Assembly: GCA_044222005.1 (NCBI GenBank)
Contig: JBGANY010000001.1
Location: 1-64,000 of the forward strand
DNA length: 64,000 nucleotides
Reading direction: 5' to 3'
Source of the DNA: Methylotenera_A sp044222005
GTDB lineage: Bacteria; Pseudomonadota; Gammaproteobacteria; Burkholderiales; Methylophilaceae
Under the pieces are notes generated by a model. That model was given only the letters and a program-made list of their open reading frames with translations, was not told the DNA's origin and ran no database searches. Position numbers and translations under genes: made by a program. Positions 51,353-61,000 of the stretch are shown piece after piece; position 1 is the stretch's first letter, and each line of letters starts with the position of its first letter.

Positions 51353-52588
51353 TCATTGTGCCGATGCGTTATTGTAGGTAATGCGGTAGATATAGCCTGC
51401 GCGGTCGTCCGATACGTATAATGCGCCATCGGGGCCGGTAATCACATCCACAGGCCGACCCCATGCCTGGTTATTATCGAGCCAGCCAGTGGCGAAATCA
51501 ACTACTTCGACAGGATTTTCGCCCTTAAATTTCACGCGTACGAGTTTATAACCGCTTAACTGTTCACGATTCCACGAGCCATGCAGTGCAACGATCGCAT
51601 CGCTTTTATATTCGGCTGGAAAATTGGATTTGTCCAAGAAGGTCACGCCTATCGGCGTGGAATGTGAGATAAATGTGATACTAGGTGCGGTGGCGGTTTT
51701 ACAGAAATTATCGGGCCCAGCAAAATTCGGGTCTTCCGCCATTTCTTTTATGTTGCCGGGGTTGCCCCAGCAGTGCGGCCAGCCGTAATGTTTGCCTGGT
51801 TCAATTTTGTTAAGGTGTTCAGGCGGAAGCTCATCGTTCACTTTACCGCCCTTTTTGTCAGAACGCATGTCCGCGCCATTATTGGTAGCGAACATGCTGC
51901 CTGTTTTCGGGTGCCAGGCAAAGCCCTGGCTGTTGCGCAAACCGCGCACCCATGTCGGGTTCGCCACATGCCTGCCGACAGTTTCCAAGCCGCCTGCGGG
52001 CTTGCCCTCCAGTGTATAACGTAGAATCGTCGCGCGTAGTGGGTTGTCTTCTATACATACATTGCAGCTGGAGCCGACATTGATATACAGAAAATTATCC
52101 GGCCCGACTTTAATGGTTTTTAGCGTGTGCCCACCGCTGGGAAGCCCATGGATAAAGGGCTGTGGGGCAGACCATTTGCCGTTTTTTTGCTTGAGTTTTA
52201 CCACACCATCCTGATTGGCGACGAGTAAATCGTTACCGACAAAGGCCAATCCATTGGGCGCATTGAGCTTGTCAGAAACCAGAATGGGTGTCTCGGCGAG
52301 CCCGTCCCTATTGGCGTCTGGCAGCATGAGTACCTGGTTGCTTTTACCGAGGGAGACAAACAGATTGCCGGATTGGTCAAATGCCAGCATGCGCGGGTCG
52401 GTGAAATATTCGGCACCCGCACCATCAAGTTTGGCAAACACGGTGGCTTCAAACCCTGCAGGCAACCTAAGGCTAAGCGCTTCCGGCGGCTTTGCAACAC
52501 CGGCAACCTGTGTGCAGCCTATGCCAGGCAGGCTGCCAATGCCAATGCTTAGAATAATGCCAAGTTTTGAAATAATCGTTTTGGACAT
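51353..52588 (-). CDS. PQQ-dependent sugar/sorbosone dehydrogenase-like protein
   Basis: A 411-residue soluble quinoprotein-type propeller with a signal peptide or lipobox (IGSLPGIGC). Blocks include PNGLAFVGNDLLVANQDGV, INVGSSCNVCIEDNPL, LPPEHLNKIEPGKHYGWPHCWG and ALHGSWNREQLSGYKLV, as in sorbosone dehydrogenase and soluble aldose dehydrogenase families that use PQQ in the periplasm. The substrate here is unknown. It follows the FccB-like gene by 14 nt. Confidence 0.87.
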   Translation of the reverse strand: MSKTIISKLGIILSIGIGSLPGIGCTQVAGVAKPPEALSLRLPAGFEATVFAKLDGAGAEYFTDPRMLAFDQSGNLFVSLGKSNQVLMLPDANRDGLAETPILVSDKLNAPNGLAFVGNDLLVANQDGVVKLKQKNGKWSAPQPFIHGLPSGGHTLKTIKVGPDNFLYINVGSSCNVCIEDNPLRATILRYTLEGKPAGGLETVGRHVANPTWVRGLRNSQGFAWHPKTGSMFATNNGADMRSDKKGGKVNDELPPEHLNKIEPGKHYGWPHCWGNPGNIKEMAEDPNFAGPDNFCKTATAPSITFISHSTPIGVTFLDKSNFPAEYKSDAIVALHGSWNREQLSGYKLVRVKFKGENPVEVVDFATGWLDNNQAWGRPVDVITGPDGALYVSDDRAGYIYRITYNNASAQ

Positions 52589-52602
52589 GTGATTTGCGGC
52601 GA

Positions 52603-53886
52603 TTAAGTGAGTACGTCCGACCAGATATTAGCGGCCCAGGCATTGGCGTATTGGCCTTCCTGCTCGGAGGGGTTAGCAGAAACCCCGCCGCCTTCAGCGG
52701 CGACCATGATTTTTTTGGTTTCGTCATAGCGGTACACATTGGCCACGTGCATGGCTTGCCGGTCATCCACATAGCTATAGCAGGTGTTGGCAAACACCGG
52801 AGCGGGGTCTGGCAACTGGTCGCTCATGAGTGCCACAATCGCATTTGCGCAAACTCTGGCCTGGCTGGTCGCCATATGCGCGGATTTTGGCAGGGCCGCG
52901 GAAACACTGTCGCCAATCACATGGACATTCGGTGCCAGTTTGGATTCGTAAGTTAAAAAATCAACTTCGCACCAGCGTTTGTCAATATTGTTGAGGCCAA
53001 CCATTTGTGCCGCCTTTCCGGCGCGTTGCGGCGGGAGAACGTTGAGCACGTTGGCGGTGACCACTTCAAAATCGGTCTTTACCGTTTTAGTTATGACATC
53101 GACTTCAACCACCACATTGTTTGGGCGGTAATCAATCATGCCTGCATACATTTCCGTCCACACTTTGGTGAACAAGCCTTTTTTAGAGACGATTTCCGGG
53201 TTGGCATCCAGCACAATAATTTTGCTGCTGGGTTTGCTGGTTTTGAAATAACTCGCCACCTGGCACACCCGCTCATAAGGTCCTGGCGGGCAGCGGTAGG
53301 GCGCTTTCGGCACGTTCATGACGAATACGCCGCCGTCTGGCATGGCTTCCAGCTGTTTGCGCAAGTTAACGGTTTGCCAGCCGGCTTTCCATGCATGCGG
53401 CACTTGCTGCTGCGCTTCTGCAGATTGCAAATTGGGCAAGGTGTCGTAGATAAAATCAATACCCGGCGCGACAATCAAGCGGTCATACGTTATTTCGCCG
53501 CGCTTCATGCTTACCTTTTTGGCGGTGACGTCTATCGCAGTGACTTCATCCTGCACCCATTTTACGCCATGATTTTTTTTGATTAAATCATAGCCAAAAG
53601 TGAGGTCGTGAATGCTTTTGCTGCCGCCCAGCACCAGATTGCTGAGCGGACATGATACGAATTGAGCTGATTTTTCAATCACAATTACTTCAATATTGCC
53701 CAGGCTCCACATACGAATATATTTAGCGGCAGTGGTACCGGCATAGCCGCCGCCAATCACGACGACACGCCCGATGGGAGGCTTGCTGGCGCGTGCAAAA
53801 CTGTTCTGGCTTAGCAGCAGCATGCCCGTAACCCCTGCTGCTTTAATGAACGCGCGGCGGCTAACTTCCAGGAAATCAGTCTGCAT
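52603..53886 (-). CDS. Flavocytochrome c sulfide dehydrogenase-like flavoprotein (FccB/SoxF type)
   Basis: A 427-residue FAD protein exported by Tat (SRRAFIKAAGVTGMLLL, residues 9-25). Rossmann motif VVVIGGGYAGTTAAKYI, then SCPLSNLVLGG and RCPPGPYERVC carrying the redox-active Cys pair typical of flavocytochrome c. In sulfur oxidisers it oxidises sulfide and reduces the partner cytochrome c. Its start overlaps the cytochrome gene by 11 nt, confirming the pair. Confidence 0.9.
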   Translation of the reverse strand: MQTDFLEVSRRAFIKAAGVTGMLLLSQNSFARASKPPIGRVVVIGGGYAGTTAAKYIRMWSLGNIEVIVIEKSAQFVSCPLSNLVLGGSKSIHDLTFGYDLIKKNHGVKWVQDEVTAIDVTAKKVSMKRGEITYDRLIVAPGIDFIYDTLPNLQSAEAQQQVPHAWKAGWQTVNLRKQLEAMPDGGVFVMNVPKAPYRCPPGPYERVCQVASYFKTSKPSSKIIVLDANPEIVSKKGLFTKVWTEMYAGMIDYRPNNVVVEVDVITKTVKTDFEVVTANVLNVLPPQRAGKAAQMVGLNNIDKRWCEVDFLTYESKLAPNVHVIGDSVSAALPKSAHMATSQARVCANAIVALMSDQLPDPAPVFANTCYSYVDDRQAMHVANVYRYDETKKIMVAAEGGGVSANPSEQEGQYANAWAANIWSDVLT

Positions 53887-54244
53887 GATTTGCCTTTAAT
53901 GATTGGGGTTTGGAGTTAATATTCTCAGCACGTTTTTGCAGCGAAAAATAGACTGCAAGCTGATTGATTTCTTCCGGATCCAGCCCTTTGGCATGATGAT
54001 GCATGACCGTGGCAGGGCGAGTGCCGTTTCTGAAGCCCTGCATCTGCGTAATGAAGTAGCCTGCTTCCAAGCCCGCGAGTGTCGGGGTTGCGTTGGCACT
54101 ATTGCCAAGCGTGCCGTGACAAGCCGCACAGGAAGCGGCGAGCGTGCGTATATGGGTGCCTGAAAAAGCAAAAACCTCAGCAGCACTCGTTACTGAGGTT
54201 GTGAGTATGTGTACTAATAACCAGAAAGTGAATCGTGATCGCAT
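53876..54244 (-). CDS. c-type cytochrome subunit of the FccAB-like pair
   Basis: A 122-residue periplasmic monohaem cytochrome c: signal peptide (MRSRFTFWLLVHILTTSVTSA) and haem motif CAACH (39-43), axial Met in the later THVMHHHAKGLD-type segment (TVMHHHAKGLDPEEI here). It fits the electron acceptor (FccA/SoxE-like) of the flavoprotein encoded 11 nt into its 3' end. A GTG at 54253 could start three codons earlier; ATG at 54242-54244 is preferred. Confidence 0.88.
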   Translation of the reverse strand: MRSRFTFWLLVHILTTSVTSAAEVFAFSGTHIRTLAASCAACHGTLGNSANATPTLAGLEAGYFITQMQGFRNGTRPATVMHHHAKGLDPEEINQLAVYFSLQKRAENINSKPQSLKANHAD

Positions 54245-54318
54245 GGTGTTCACTTGATATTAAAACACCATTCTAAATGTTTTTGCCAAATAGTTGGCAA
54301 TTCAACTTACATAATTTA

Positions 54319-54804
54319 TCAGAAGCATCTTTCTTCTTTGCAGCCGTCATCTTTTACACCAAGACTTGTTAGAAACTCAACCATATGGGTGTTGCCTTCT
54401 TCTCGGAAATAGCGAACAAGAGAAACATCACCTTTGAGTTTCACGTTGACATCCGCGCCTTTGCTAGCTAGAAATTTTGCCATTTCTTCTTGCCCATTAA
54501 GCGCTGCCAACATAAATGCCGTATGAATCGCGACAGGATGAACATAATTGATATCAGCGCCTTTGCTTAGCAGGAATTTTACTGTTGGAATATCGCCTTT
54601 ATTTGCCGCCATTTGCAGTGGCGACCAGCCAAAGATTTTTTCATTAACTATTTTTGGCTCAGCATTCACAAATTTTTCTACAACTTTTGTTTTACCTTCT
54701 GTTAGTGCATCGCTAAATTCAAGCGATTCATCATCGGTGAGTGCAATACTATTTAACGAAAAACTCAACGCCAATGCGGCAAATAATACTTTTAACATAT
54801 TCAT
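54319..54804 (-). CDS. Small secreted ankyrin-repeat protein
   Basis: A 161-residue protein with a signal peptide (MNMLKVLFAALALSFSLNSIA) and three or four ankyrin repeats (GWSPLQMAANKGDIPTVKFLL, HTAFMLAALNGQEEMAKFLA), ending in a Cys-rich tail DDGCKEERCF. The frame opens at TTG (54825), but AAGGA precedes ATG at 54804. It follows purL by 31 nt, mirroring the ankyrin gene after sucD. Confidence 0.85.
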   Translation of the reverse strand: MNMLKVLFAALALSFSLNSIALTDDESLEFSDALTEGKTKVVEKFVNAEPKIVNEKIFGWSPLQMAANKGDIPTVKFLLSKGADINYVHPVAIHTAFMLAALNGQEEMAKFLASKGADVNVKLKGDVSLVRYFREEGNTHMVEFLTSLGVKDDGCKEERCF

Positions 54805-54835
54805 ACTACTTTTTTCCTTATTCAATGGTTACCAG

Positions 54836-57800
54836 TTAGGCGATATATTTTCTTGCATTACGGAACATCCGCATCCAAGGCGCATCTTCAAGCCAGTCAT
54901 CGGGATGCCAGGAATGCTGTGCTGCTCTGAATACCCGTTCAGGATGTGGCATCATAATACTAAAACGCCCATCTGTGGTGGTTAATCCGGTAATTCCCTG
55001 TGGCGATCCGTTGGGATTAAACGGATAGATTTCAGTTGGCGTTGACGCATTATTTATGAAGCGCATCGTTACCAGCTTTTTATCCAGCGCGTGATTGACA
55101 GCATTTTCACCGGAAAATTCCGCAAATCCTTCGCCATGCGCAACGGCAATCGGCATGCGGCTTCCGGCCATACCCTTAAAGAACAGCGAAGGCGATTCCA
55201 GCACTTCCACCATCGCAAAACGCGCCTCGAACTGCTCGGATTTATTGCGTACAAAGTGTGGCCAGTGCTCGCTATTGGGGATGATGCTATGCAGGTTGCT
55301 CATCATTTGGCAGCCGTTGCACACCCCCAGGGCGAACGAATCGCTGCGGTTAAAGAAAGCACTGAATTCGTCGCGCGCACGACTGTTGAATAAAATGGAT
55401 TTCGCCCAGCCTTCGCCTGCGCCCAGCACGTCGCCGTATGAAAAGCCGCCGCAGGCCACAAAGCCGGCAAAGTCTTTAAGCGACACGCGACCGGAGATGA
55501 TGTCGCTCATATGTACATCAAAAGTGGCAAAGCCTGCGCGGTCGAACGCGGCAGCCATTTCCACCTGGCCATTCACGCCTTGTTCGCGCAGGATGGCCAT
55601 ACGCGGTCGTGATTTGTTGAGGTAAGGCGCGGCGATATTATCGTTGATATCAAAGGTCGTATGCACACGCAAGCCAGCGTCGGTTTCGTTCAGAATGCGG
55701 TCATATTCCTGCTGGGCGCAGGCAGGGTTGTCGCGCAGGCTTTGCATGCGGTAGGTGGTTTCTGACCACGTGCGGTGCAGATTGATGCGGCTATCGTTGA
55801 ATATGGTTTTACCGTGCTGCGTAATCTGGATTTTAGAGTTGTTGTCCACTGTGCCAATCTGATGCGCGCAGTTGCCAAGCTGCTGATTCAATGTATTCAG
55901 AATCTCATCGGCCTGCGCGGCACGTACTTGCAGCACCGCCCCAAGTTCCTCGTTAAACAGCGCTGCTATAGCGTCGCCAGAAAGCCCATCGATGTTGGTT
56001 TGCAGGCCGCAATGCCCCGCAAACGCCATTTCGCACAAGGCGACAAGCAAGCCGCCGTCGCTACGGTCGTGGTAGGCAAGAATTTTGTTGTCGCTGTTCA
56101 GCCGTTGAACGGCCGCAAAAAACGCTTTGAGTTGTTCAGGGCTGTCGACATCGGGCGCGTCATTGCCAAGCTGGCTATACACTTGCGCCAGGCTGCTACC
56201 GCCCATGCGGTTTTTGCCATTGCCAAGATCAATTAAAATCAGCTTGGTTTCGCCCATATCCGTACGCAATTGCGGCGTGAGGGTTTTGCGTGTATCCGGC
56301 GTATTGGCAAAAGCGGTCACTACCAGTGAAATCGGCGAAGTGACAGATTTGTCCTGATTGTTTTCCTGCCAAACCGTCTTCATGCTCATGGAGTCTTTAC
56401 CAACCGGAATGCTGATGCCGAGTTGCGGGCACAACTCCATGCCGACGGCCTTGACCGTAGCAAATAATGCAGCATCTTCGCCAGCATGTCCGGCGGGCGC
56501 CATCCAGTTGGCGGAGAGTTTTAAATTGCCAATATCGTCAATCAGGCTGGCGGCAATGTTGGTGATGGCTTCGCCAATCGCCATGCGTCCGGAGGCGGGT
56601 GCGTCAATCAATGCGAGCGGCGCTTTTTCGCCAATTGCAAAAGCTTCGCCCACGTTGGTTTCAAAGCCTGCGAGCGTCACCGCAACATCACTTACGGGCA
56701 CTTGCCAAGGTCCCACCATCTGGTCGCGTGCGATAAGGCCAGTCACGCTACGGTCGCCAATGGTAATCAGGAATGTTTTATCTGCCACGCCTGGAAGCCT
56801 TAATACACGGGCTGCAGCGTCTTTAATATCAATATTGCCGGTATCAAAGGTGGCCAGTTTTCTGCTGATGCTTTTTACATCGCGCGTCATTTTAGGCGGC
56901 TTGCCAAGCAGAACCGACAAATCCATATCCACTGGCTTGTTGTTAAAGTGGCTGTCCGCGACAGTTAAATGGCGCTCTTCGGTGGCATGGCCGACAACCG
57001 CAAACGGGCAGCGCTCACGCGCGCAGATTTCCTCAAATAATGGCAAGTTTTCTTGTGCCACAGCCATTACATAACGTTCCTGCGCCTCGTTACTCCAGAG
57101 TTCGCGTGGCGACATGCCGGGTTCCTCGTTGTGCACATTACGCAGCTGAAAAATCGCGCCGACTTTAGCGTCGTTTACCAATTCAGGGAAGGCGTTGGAA
57201 ATGCCGCCCGCGCCCACATCGTGGATGCTCAGGATCGGATTTTTGTCGCCTAGCTGCCAGCAGCGGTCAATCACCTCTTGCGCACGCCGTTGCAGCTCCG
57301 GATTGCCGCGCTGCACTGAGTCAAAATCCAGATTCTCCGTGTTGCTGCCGGTATCCATGCTGGATGCGGCGCCGCCGCCCAGGCCGATCAGCATGGCAGG
57401 GCCGCCGAGTTGAATGAGCGCCGCACCTGCCGGAATCGGGTTCTTTTTGGAATGCGAAGCCGAGATATTGCCGACGCCGCCTGCCAGCATGATGGGCTTA
57501 TGATAGCCACGCACTTCTGGTTGGCCGTTATGGCCATTGGTTTCCAGTTCAAAAGTACGGAAATAGCCCGCAATGTTGGGGCGCCCGAACTCGTTGTTGT
57601 AGGCAGCGCCACCCAGAGGGCCGTCGACCATGATTTGCAAAGGCGATGCGATGCGGCCCGGTTTTCCGTGGGACTTTTCCCATGGTTGGGCAAAGTCAGG
57701 AATATTCAGGTTGGATACGGAGAATCCTGTCAAACCCGCTTTGGGTTTGGAACCGCTGCCAGTCGCGCCTTCATCGCGGATCTCGCCGCCTGCACCAGTT

Positions 57801-58741
57801 GCCGCGCCAGCAAAGGGCGAGATGGCGGTCGGGTGGTTGTGCGTTTCCACCTTCATCAGGTAGTGCATGTTTTCTTCTGTAAAGCCGTATTCACCATCTT
57901 TTGGGTAAAAACGCCTGGTTTTCTGCCCTGCAACAATCGAAGCGTTATCGGCATAAGCGACCACCGTGCTGCCCGGGTTGAGTTTGTGCGTGTTGCGGAT
58001 CATGCCGAACAATGAGTTGTCCTGTGCCTCGCCGTCAATCACCCAGTCCGCGTTAAAAATCTTGTGGCGGCAATGTTCCGAGTTGGCTTGCGCGAACATC
58101 ATCAGTTCGACATCAGTGGGGTTGCGGCCGATTTTGGTAAAATTTTCGAATAGATAATCCACTTCATCAGGCGAAAGCGCCAGCCCCATGTCGCTATTGG
58201 TCTTATTCAGCGCGGTTTTGCCGCCCTGCATAATGTCCACCGTGCTAAGTGGTGCGGGCTCTGCGCTGTGATGCAGTTTTTGTGCGTCATTGAGTTGGCC
58301 GACGACGGTTTCGGTCATGCGGTCGTGAATCTGTGTTTTTAGAGCCGTTTTTTCGGCATCGTTCAGCGGCTTGCCATCATTGGTCGTGACATAGAATGCA
58401 ATGCCGCGCTCAAGCCGTAAAAGATTAGTCAGGCCACAGTTCTTAGCAATGTCCGTTGCGCGTGAAGCCCAGGGTGAAATCGTGCCAATGCGTGGAATGA
58501 CCAGAAACAATTCGCCGGCGGGCGCTTCTGTGTTGGACTTCGGGCCGTAGGTGAGAATCTGTTCAAGCGTGTGCTGTTGGCTTTCAGAAAGCTCTGATTC
58601 GCCAAACGCAAAGTGCACAAACTCTGCATAGATATGTTTGATGTTGGGGGCGGATTTCTTTAAGGTGGCGTACAGTTTATCAAGACGGAACTGCGATAAA
58701 GCAGGGCTGCCGCGAAGGCTTAAAAATTGTGTGCTTGGCAT
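54836..58741 (-). CDS. purL: Phosphoribosylformylglycinamidine synthase (large, fused)
   Basis: The 1301-residue single-chain FGAM synthase of Proteobacteria, fourth step of purine synthesis. An N-terminal PurS-like region, two FGAM synthase halves (HNHPTAISPFAGAATGAGGEIRDEGATG; GKDSMSMKT), and a C-terminal class I glutaminase (Cys in LGVCNGCQMM; PHPERVFR). It is transcribed leftward with the ankyrin gene downstream. Confidence 0.97.
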   Translation of the reverse strand: MPSTQFLSLRGSPALSQFRLDKLYATLKKSAPNIKHIYAEFVHFAFGESELSESQQHTLEQILTYGPKSNTEAPAGELFLVIPRIGTISPWASRATDIAKNCGLTNLLRLERGIAFYVTTNDGKPLNDAEKTALKTQIHDRMTETVVGQLNDAQKLHHSAEPAPLSTVDIMQGGKTALNKTNSDMGLALSPDEVDYLFENFTKIGRNPTDVELMMFAQANSEHCRHKIFNADWVIDGEAQDNSLFGMIRNTHKLNPGSTVVAYADNASIVAGQKTRRFYPKDGEYGFTEENMHYLMKVETHNHPTAISPFAGAATGAGGEIRDEGATGSGSKPKAGLTGFSVSNLNIPDFAQPWEKSHGKPGRIASPLQIMVDGPLGGAAYNNEFGRPNIAGYFRTFELETNGHNGQPEVRGYHKPIMLAGGVGNISASHSKKNPIPAGAALIQLGGPAMLIGLGGGAASSMDTGSNTENLDFDSVQRGNPELQRRAQEVIDRCWQLGDKNPILSIHDVGAGGISNAFPELVNDAKVGAIFQLRNVHNEEPGMSPRELWSNEAQERYVMAVAQENLPLFEEICARERCPFAVVGHATEERHLTVADSHFNNKPVDMDLSVLLGKPPKMTRDVKSISRKLATFDTGNIDIKDAAARVLRLPGVADKTFLITIGDRSVTGLIARDQMVGPWQVPVSDVAVTLAGFETNVGEAFAIGEKAPLALIDAPASGRMAIGEAITNIAASLIDDIGNLKLSANWMAPAGHAGEDAALFATVKAVGMELCPQLGISIPVGKDSMSMKTVWQENNQDKSVTSPISLVVTAFANTPDTRKTLTPQLRTDMGETKLILIDLGNGKNRMGGSSLAQVYSQLGNDAPDVDSPEQLKAFFAAVQRLNSDNKILAYHDRSDGGLLVALCEMAFAGHCGLQTNIDGLSGDAIAALFNEELGAVLQVRAAQADEILNTLNQQLGNCAHQIGTVDNNSKIQITQHGKTIFNDSRINLHRTWSETTYRMQSLRDNPACAQQEYDRILNETDAGLRVHTTFDINDNIAAPYLNKSRPRMAILREQGVNGQVEMAAAFDRAGFATFDVHMSDIISGRVSLKDFAGFVACGGFSYGDVLGAGEGWAKSILFNSRARDEFSAFFNRSDSFALGVCNGCQMMSNLHSIIPNSEHWPHFVRNKSEQFEARFAMVEVLESPSLFFKGMAGSRMPIAVAHGEGFAEFSGENAVNHALDKKLVTMRFINNASTPTEIYPFNPNGSPQGITGLTTTDGRFSIMMPHPERVFRAAQHSWHPDDWLEDAPWMRMFRNARKYIA

Positions 58742-58829
58742 GGGTGGTATGAAGGCTAAAATTTAGTATATTTAAGCCGTATTTTAACAGAAAGCCTACT
58801 GGAGCTTATTAAATTTTACTGGCTAAAAT

Positions 58830-60620
58830 TTACAAGCCCAGTGCCCTTGCGCCTTGGTAGAAAATAAAACTCACCAGCCATGCCAGCCCTAGCGACCAAA
58901 CAATCGACAGCCACATGAATCTGCTGCTTTTTGACTCACTTTTTAACGTGGCAATAGTGGATAAACATGGCGTGTAGATAAGTGTGAACAGCATAAAGCT
59001 CATGCCCTGTACCCAATCGATATTGATTGCGATCTGCTGGCTAAGCGCATCGCCTTGCAGGCCGTAAATCACCGCGAGCGAGCCGATAACAATCTCTTTG
59101 GCCACGAAGCCGAATATCAACGCAATCGCCAGCTGCGAATCGATGCCGATTGGGTTGAGGATTGGTGCAAACAGCGTGCCGATTTGCCCGGCCAGCGTGC
59201 CGCTGCTGGCGGGCGGCACATCGGTAGGGAAATGCGTAAGCGCCCAAACCAGGACGACACCGATCACTATAAATTTAGTGGCGCGATTCAGAAAATACTT
59301 GACCTCTTGCCAGCCGCGCAGCCATATCTGGCGTGGGGTCGGGAAGCGGTAAGGCGGCAGCTCCAGGATGAATGGCTCGCTGCTTTTGTATTGGTTCTTA
59401 AACAAAACGGCAGTTAGGAATATGGTGGCAAAGCTTGCCATGTAAAGCGCAAACATGATGTAAGGCGCTTGTTTTGCAGTAAATAGCGTGGCAATCAAAA
59501 ACAGGAACACCTGCAGTCTTGCCGAGCACAGTGAAAGTGGAATAACCAGCATCGTCAACAAGCGCATCGGACGGCTGCGCATCACGCGTGTGCCCATAAG
59601 TGCGGGTACATTGCAACCGAACCCCATCAGCATCATGACAAAGCCGCGGCCGTCGAGGCCGATTTTGGCCATGAAGGCATCCATCAGAAAAGCGGCGCGC
59701 GATAAATAGCCACTGTCTTCTACCATGCTCATCACCAGAAAGAACAAAACGATAATCGGCACGAACGCCGCTACAGTGCTAATGCCGTTAAAAATGCCAT
59801 CTAGCAGCAAGCCGTTGAGCCAGGTCGGCAGGCCGGACAGCAGCAGATCGAGAACGCTGGAACGGAGCAGGGCGAGCAGCCATGCCATGCCATCTTGCAG
59901 TGGCTTGCCGGCAGTGAAAATAAACTGGAACAGCAAAAACATGGCCGCAAAAAATATCGGCAGGCCAAACCAAGGATGCAGCAGCACCTTGTCGATGTTA
60001 TCCGTGGTTTTATCGGCAAACTGGGAGGGCATTTGCACGGTTTTTTTAACAATATTGAGCATGTCCTGCTCGATCTGGACGTCTGCCTCAAGCAGGGATG
60101 CGATGGTTTGTGGCGAAACTCGGTTGGGTTTTTCTTCCATTTGCCTAGCCGCTATCTGCAGAGCCTGTGGGCAGCCATCGCCATATTTGGCGCTGATCAG
60201 CATGACCGGCATGCCAAGCTGCCTGGACATGGCATCGGCATCAATGCTGATACCTGCGCGTTTGGCTTCATCCTGCATGTTAAGCAGCAAAACGGCGGGC
60301 AGTCCAAGGTTTTTAAGCTGCAAGGCCAGCGATAACTGGCGGTCAATTTGTGAGCTATTGAGTACAATAATGACCAAATCCACCGGGTTGCTGCTCAGGA
60401 AATGGCGCACTACCTGTTCGTCGTCCGAAAAGCCGTGCAAATCGTACAAGCCAGGCAAGTCAACCAGTTCGGCGATATGGCCGCCGATTAGAATCTTGGC
60501 GCCCATTAAGTCTACCGTGATGCCAGGCCAATTACCAACGCGCGCCGAGGCGCCGCTCAGGCGGTTAAACAGGGTGGATTTGCCCGTGTTGGGCATGCCA
60601 AGCAGAGCGATGCGTTTCAT
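58830..60620 (-). CDS. feoB: Ferrous iron transporter FeoB
   Basis: A 596-residue Fe2+ transporter: an N-terminal GTPase (G1 GMPNTGKSTLFNRL, G3 DLPGLYDL, G4 NMQD) and two Gate membrane segments with about eight or nine helices. It is shorter than the roughly 770-residue E. coli form but fits shorter betaproteobacterial FeoB. feoA lies 23 nt upstream in the same operon. Confidence 0.95.
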   Translation of the reverse strand: MKRIALLGMPNTGKSTLFNRLSGASARVGNWPGITVDLMGAKILIGGHIAELVDLPGLYDLHGFSDDEQVVRHFLSSNPVDLVIIVLNSSQIDRQLSLALQLKNLGLPAVLLLNMQDEAKRAGISIDADAMSRQLGMPVMLISAKYGDGCPQALQIAARQMEEKPNRVSPQTIASLLEADVQIEQDMLNIVKKTVQMPSQFADKTTDNIDKVLLHPWFGLPIFFAAMFLLFQFIFTAGKPLQDGMAWLLALLRSSVLDLLLSGLPTWLNGLLLDGIFNGISTVAAFVPIIVLFFLVMSMVEDSGYLSRAAFLMDAFMAKIGLDGRGFVMMLMGFGCNVPALMGTRVMRSRPMRLLTMLVIPLSLCSARLQVFLFLIATLFTAKQAPYIMFALYMASFATIFLTAVLFKNQYKSSEPFILELPPYRFPTPRQIWLRGWQEVKYFLNRATKFIVIGVVLVWALTHFPTDVPPASSGTLAGQIGTLFAPILNPIGIDSQLAIALIFGFVAKEIVIGSLAVIYGLQGDALSQQIAINIDWVQGMSFMLFTLIYTPCLSTIATLKSESKSSRFMWLSIVWSLGLAWLVSFIFYQGARALGL

Positions 60621-60643
60621 GGTGAGGCGTTTGGCTGTGCAAC

Positions 60644-60871
60644 CTAGGCAGCGTTGAGTTGAATGCGCTGTGCTTCGACGCCGCGTAAAATGATGTCTGT
60701 TGCGCCAATCCGCACATGCAGCGGACCATTAAAGCTGGCGCGGCGAATCAACTCTATTTTTTTGCCAATTCTAAACCCCATGGCGTTCAGGCGCTGATGT
60801 AGCGCTTGTTCAGCATGTATCGCGTGAATGACGCCGTGTTCTCCAGGGTTTAAATTGCTTAAAATAGTCAT
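60644..60871 (-). CDS. feoA: FeoA family SH3-like protein
   Basis: A 75-residue cytoplasmic protein needed for FeoB function: MTILSNLNPGEHGVIHAI, then LNAMGFRIGKKIELIRRA and GPLHVRIGATDIILR (FeoA SH3 fold). First gene of feoA-feoB, with a Fur-like inverted repeat upstream. Confidence 0.94.
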   Translation of the reverse strand: MTILSNLNPGEHGVIHAIHAEQALHQRLNAMGFRIGKKIELIRRASFNGPLHVRIGATDIILRGVEAQRIQLNAA

Positions 60872-60891
60872 GTAGTTATGAGTAATCTAAA

Positions 60892-60913
60892 TGATAATGG
60901 TTCTTAATTATCA
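60892..60913 (-). promoter_or_regulatory. Fur-like inverted repeat before feoA
   Basis: TGATAAT, eight bases and ATTATCA, close to the Fur consensus TGATAAT-N7-ATTATCA but with one extra spacer base. It is about 20 nt before the feoA ATG. A second half-like GATAAT lies near 60880. Candidate iron operator only. Confidence 0.4.
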
Positions 60914-60943
60914 CACAATTTTATAAAAAGTCAATTAAGAAAT

Positions 60944-60971
60944 AAATAGGCCTGCAAAAGCAGGCCTATTT
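60944..60971 (-). terminator. Terminator after the parvulin gene
   Basis: AAATAGGCCTGC, loop AAAA, GCAGGCCTATTT: a perfect 12-bp stem just beyond the isomerase stop, with a weak T-rich flank. Confidence 0.7.
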
Positions 60972-61000
60972 GTTAGAAAATGTTAAATTTTAGATGGTGG

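Noticed and set aside
58830..60620. Truncated feoB
   Set aside because: It is short compared with E. coli but has the complete GTPase and membrane parts of shorter FeoB proteins.
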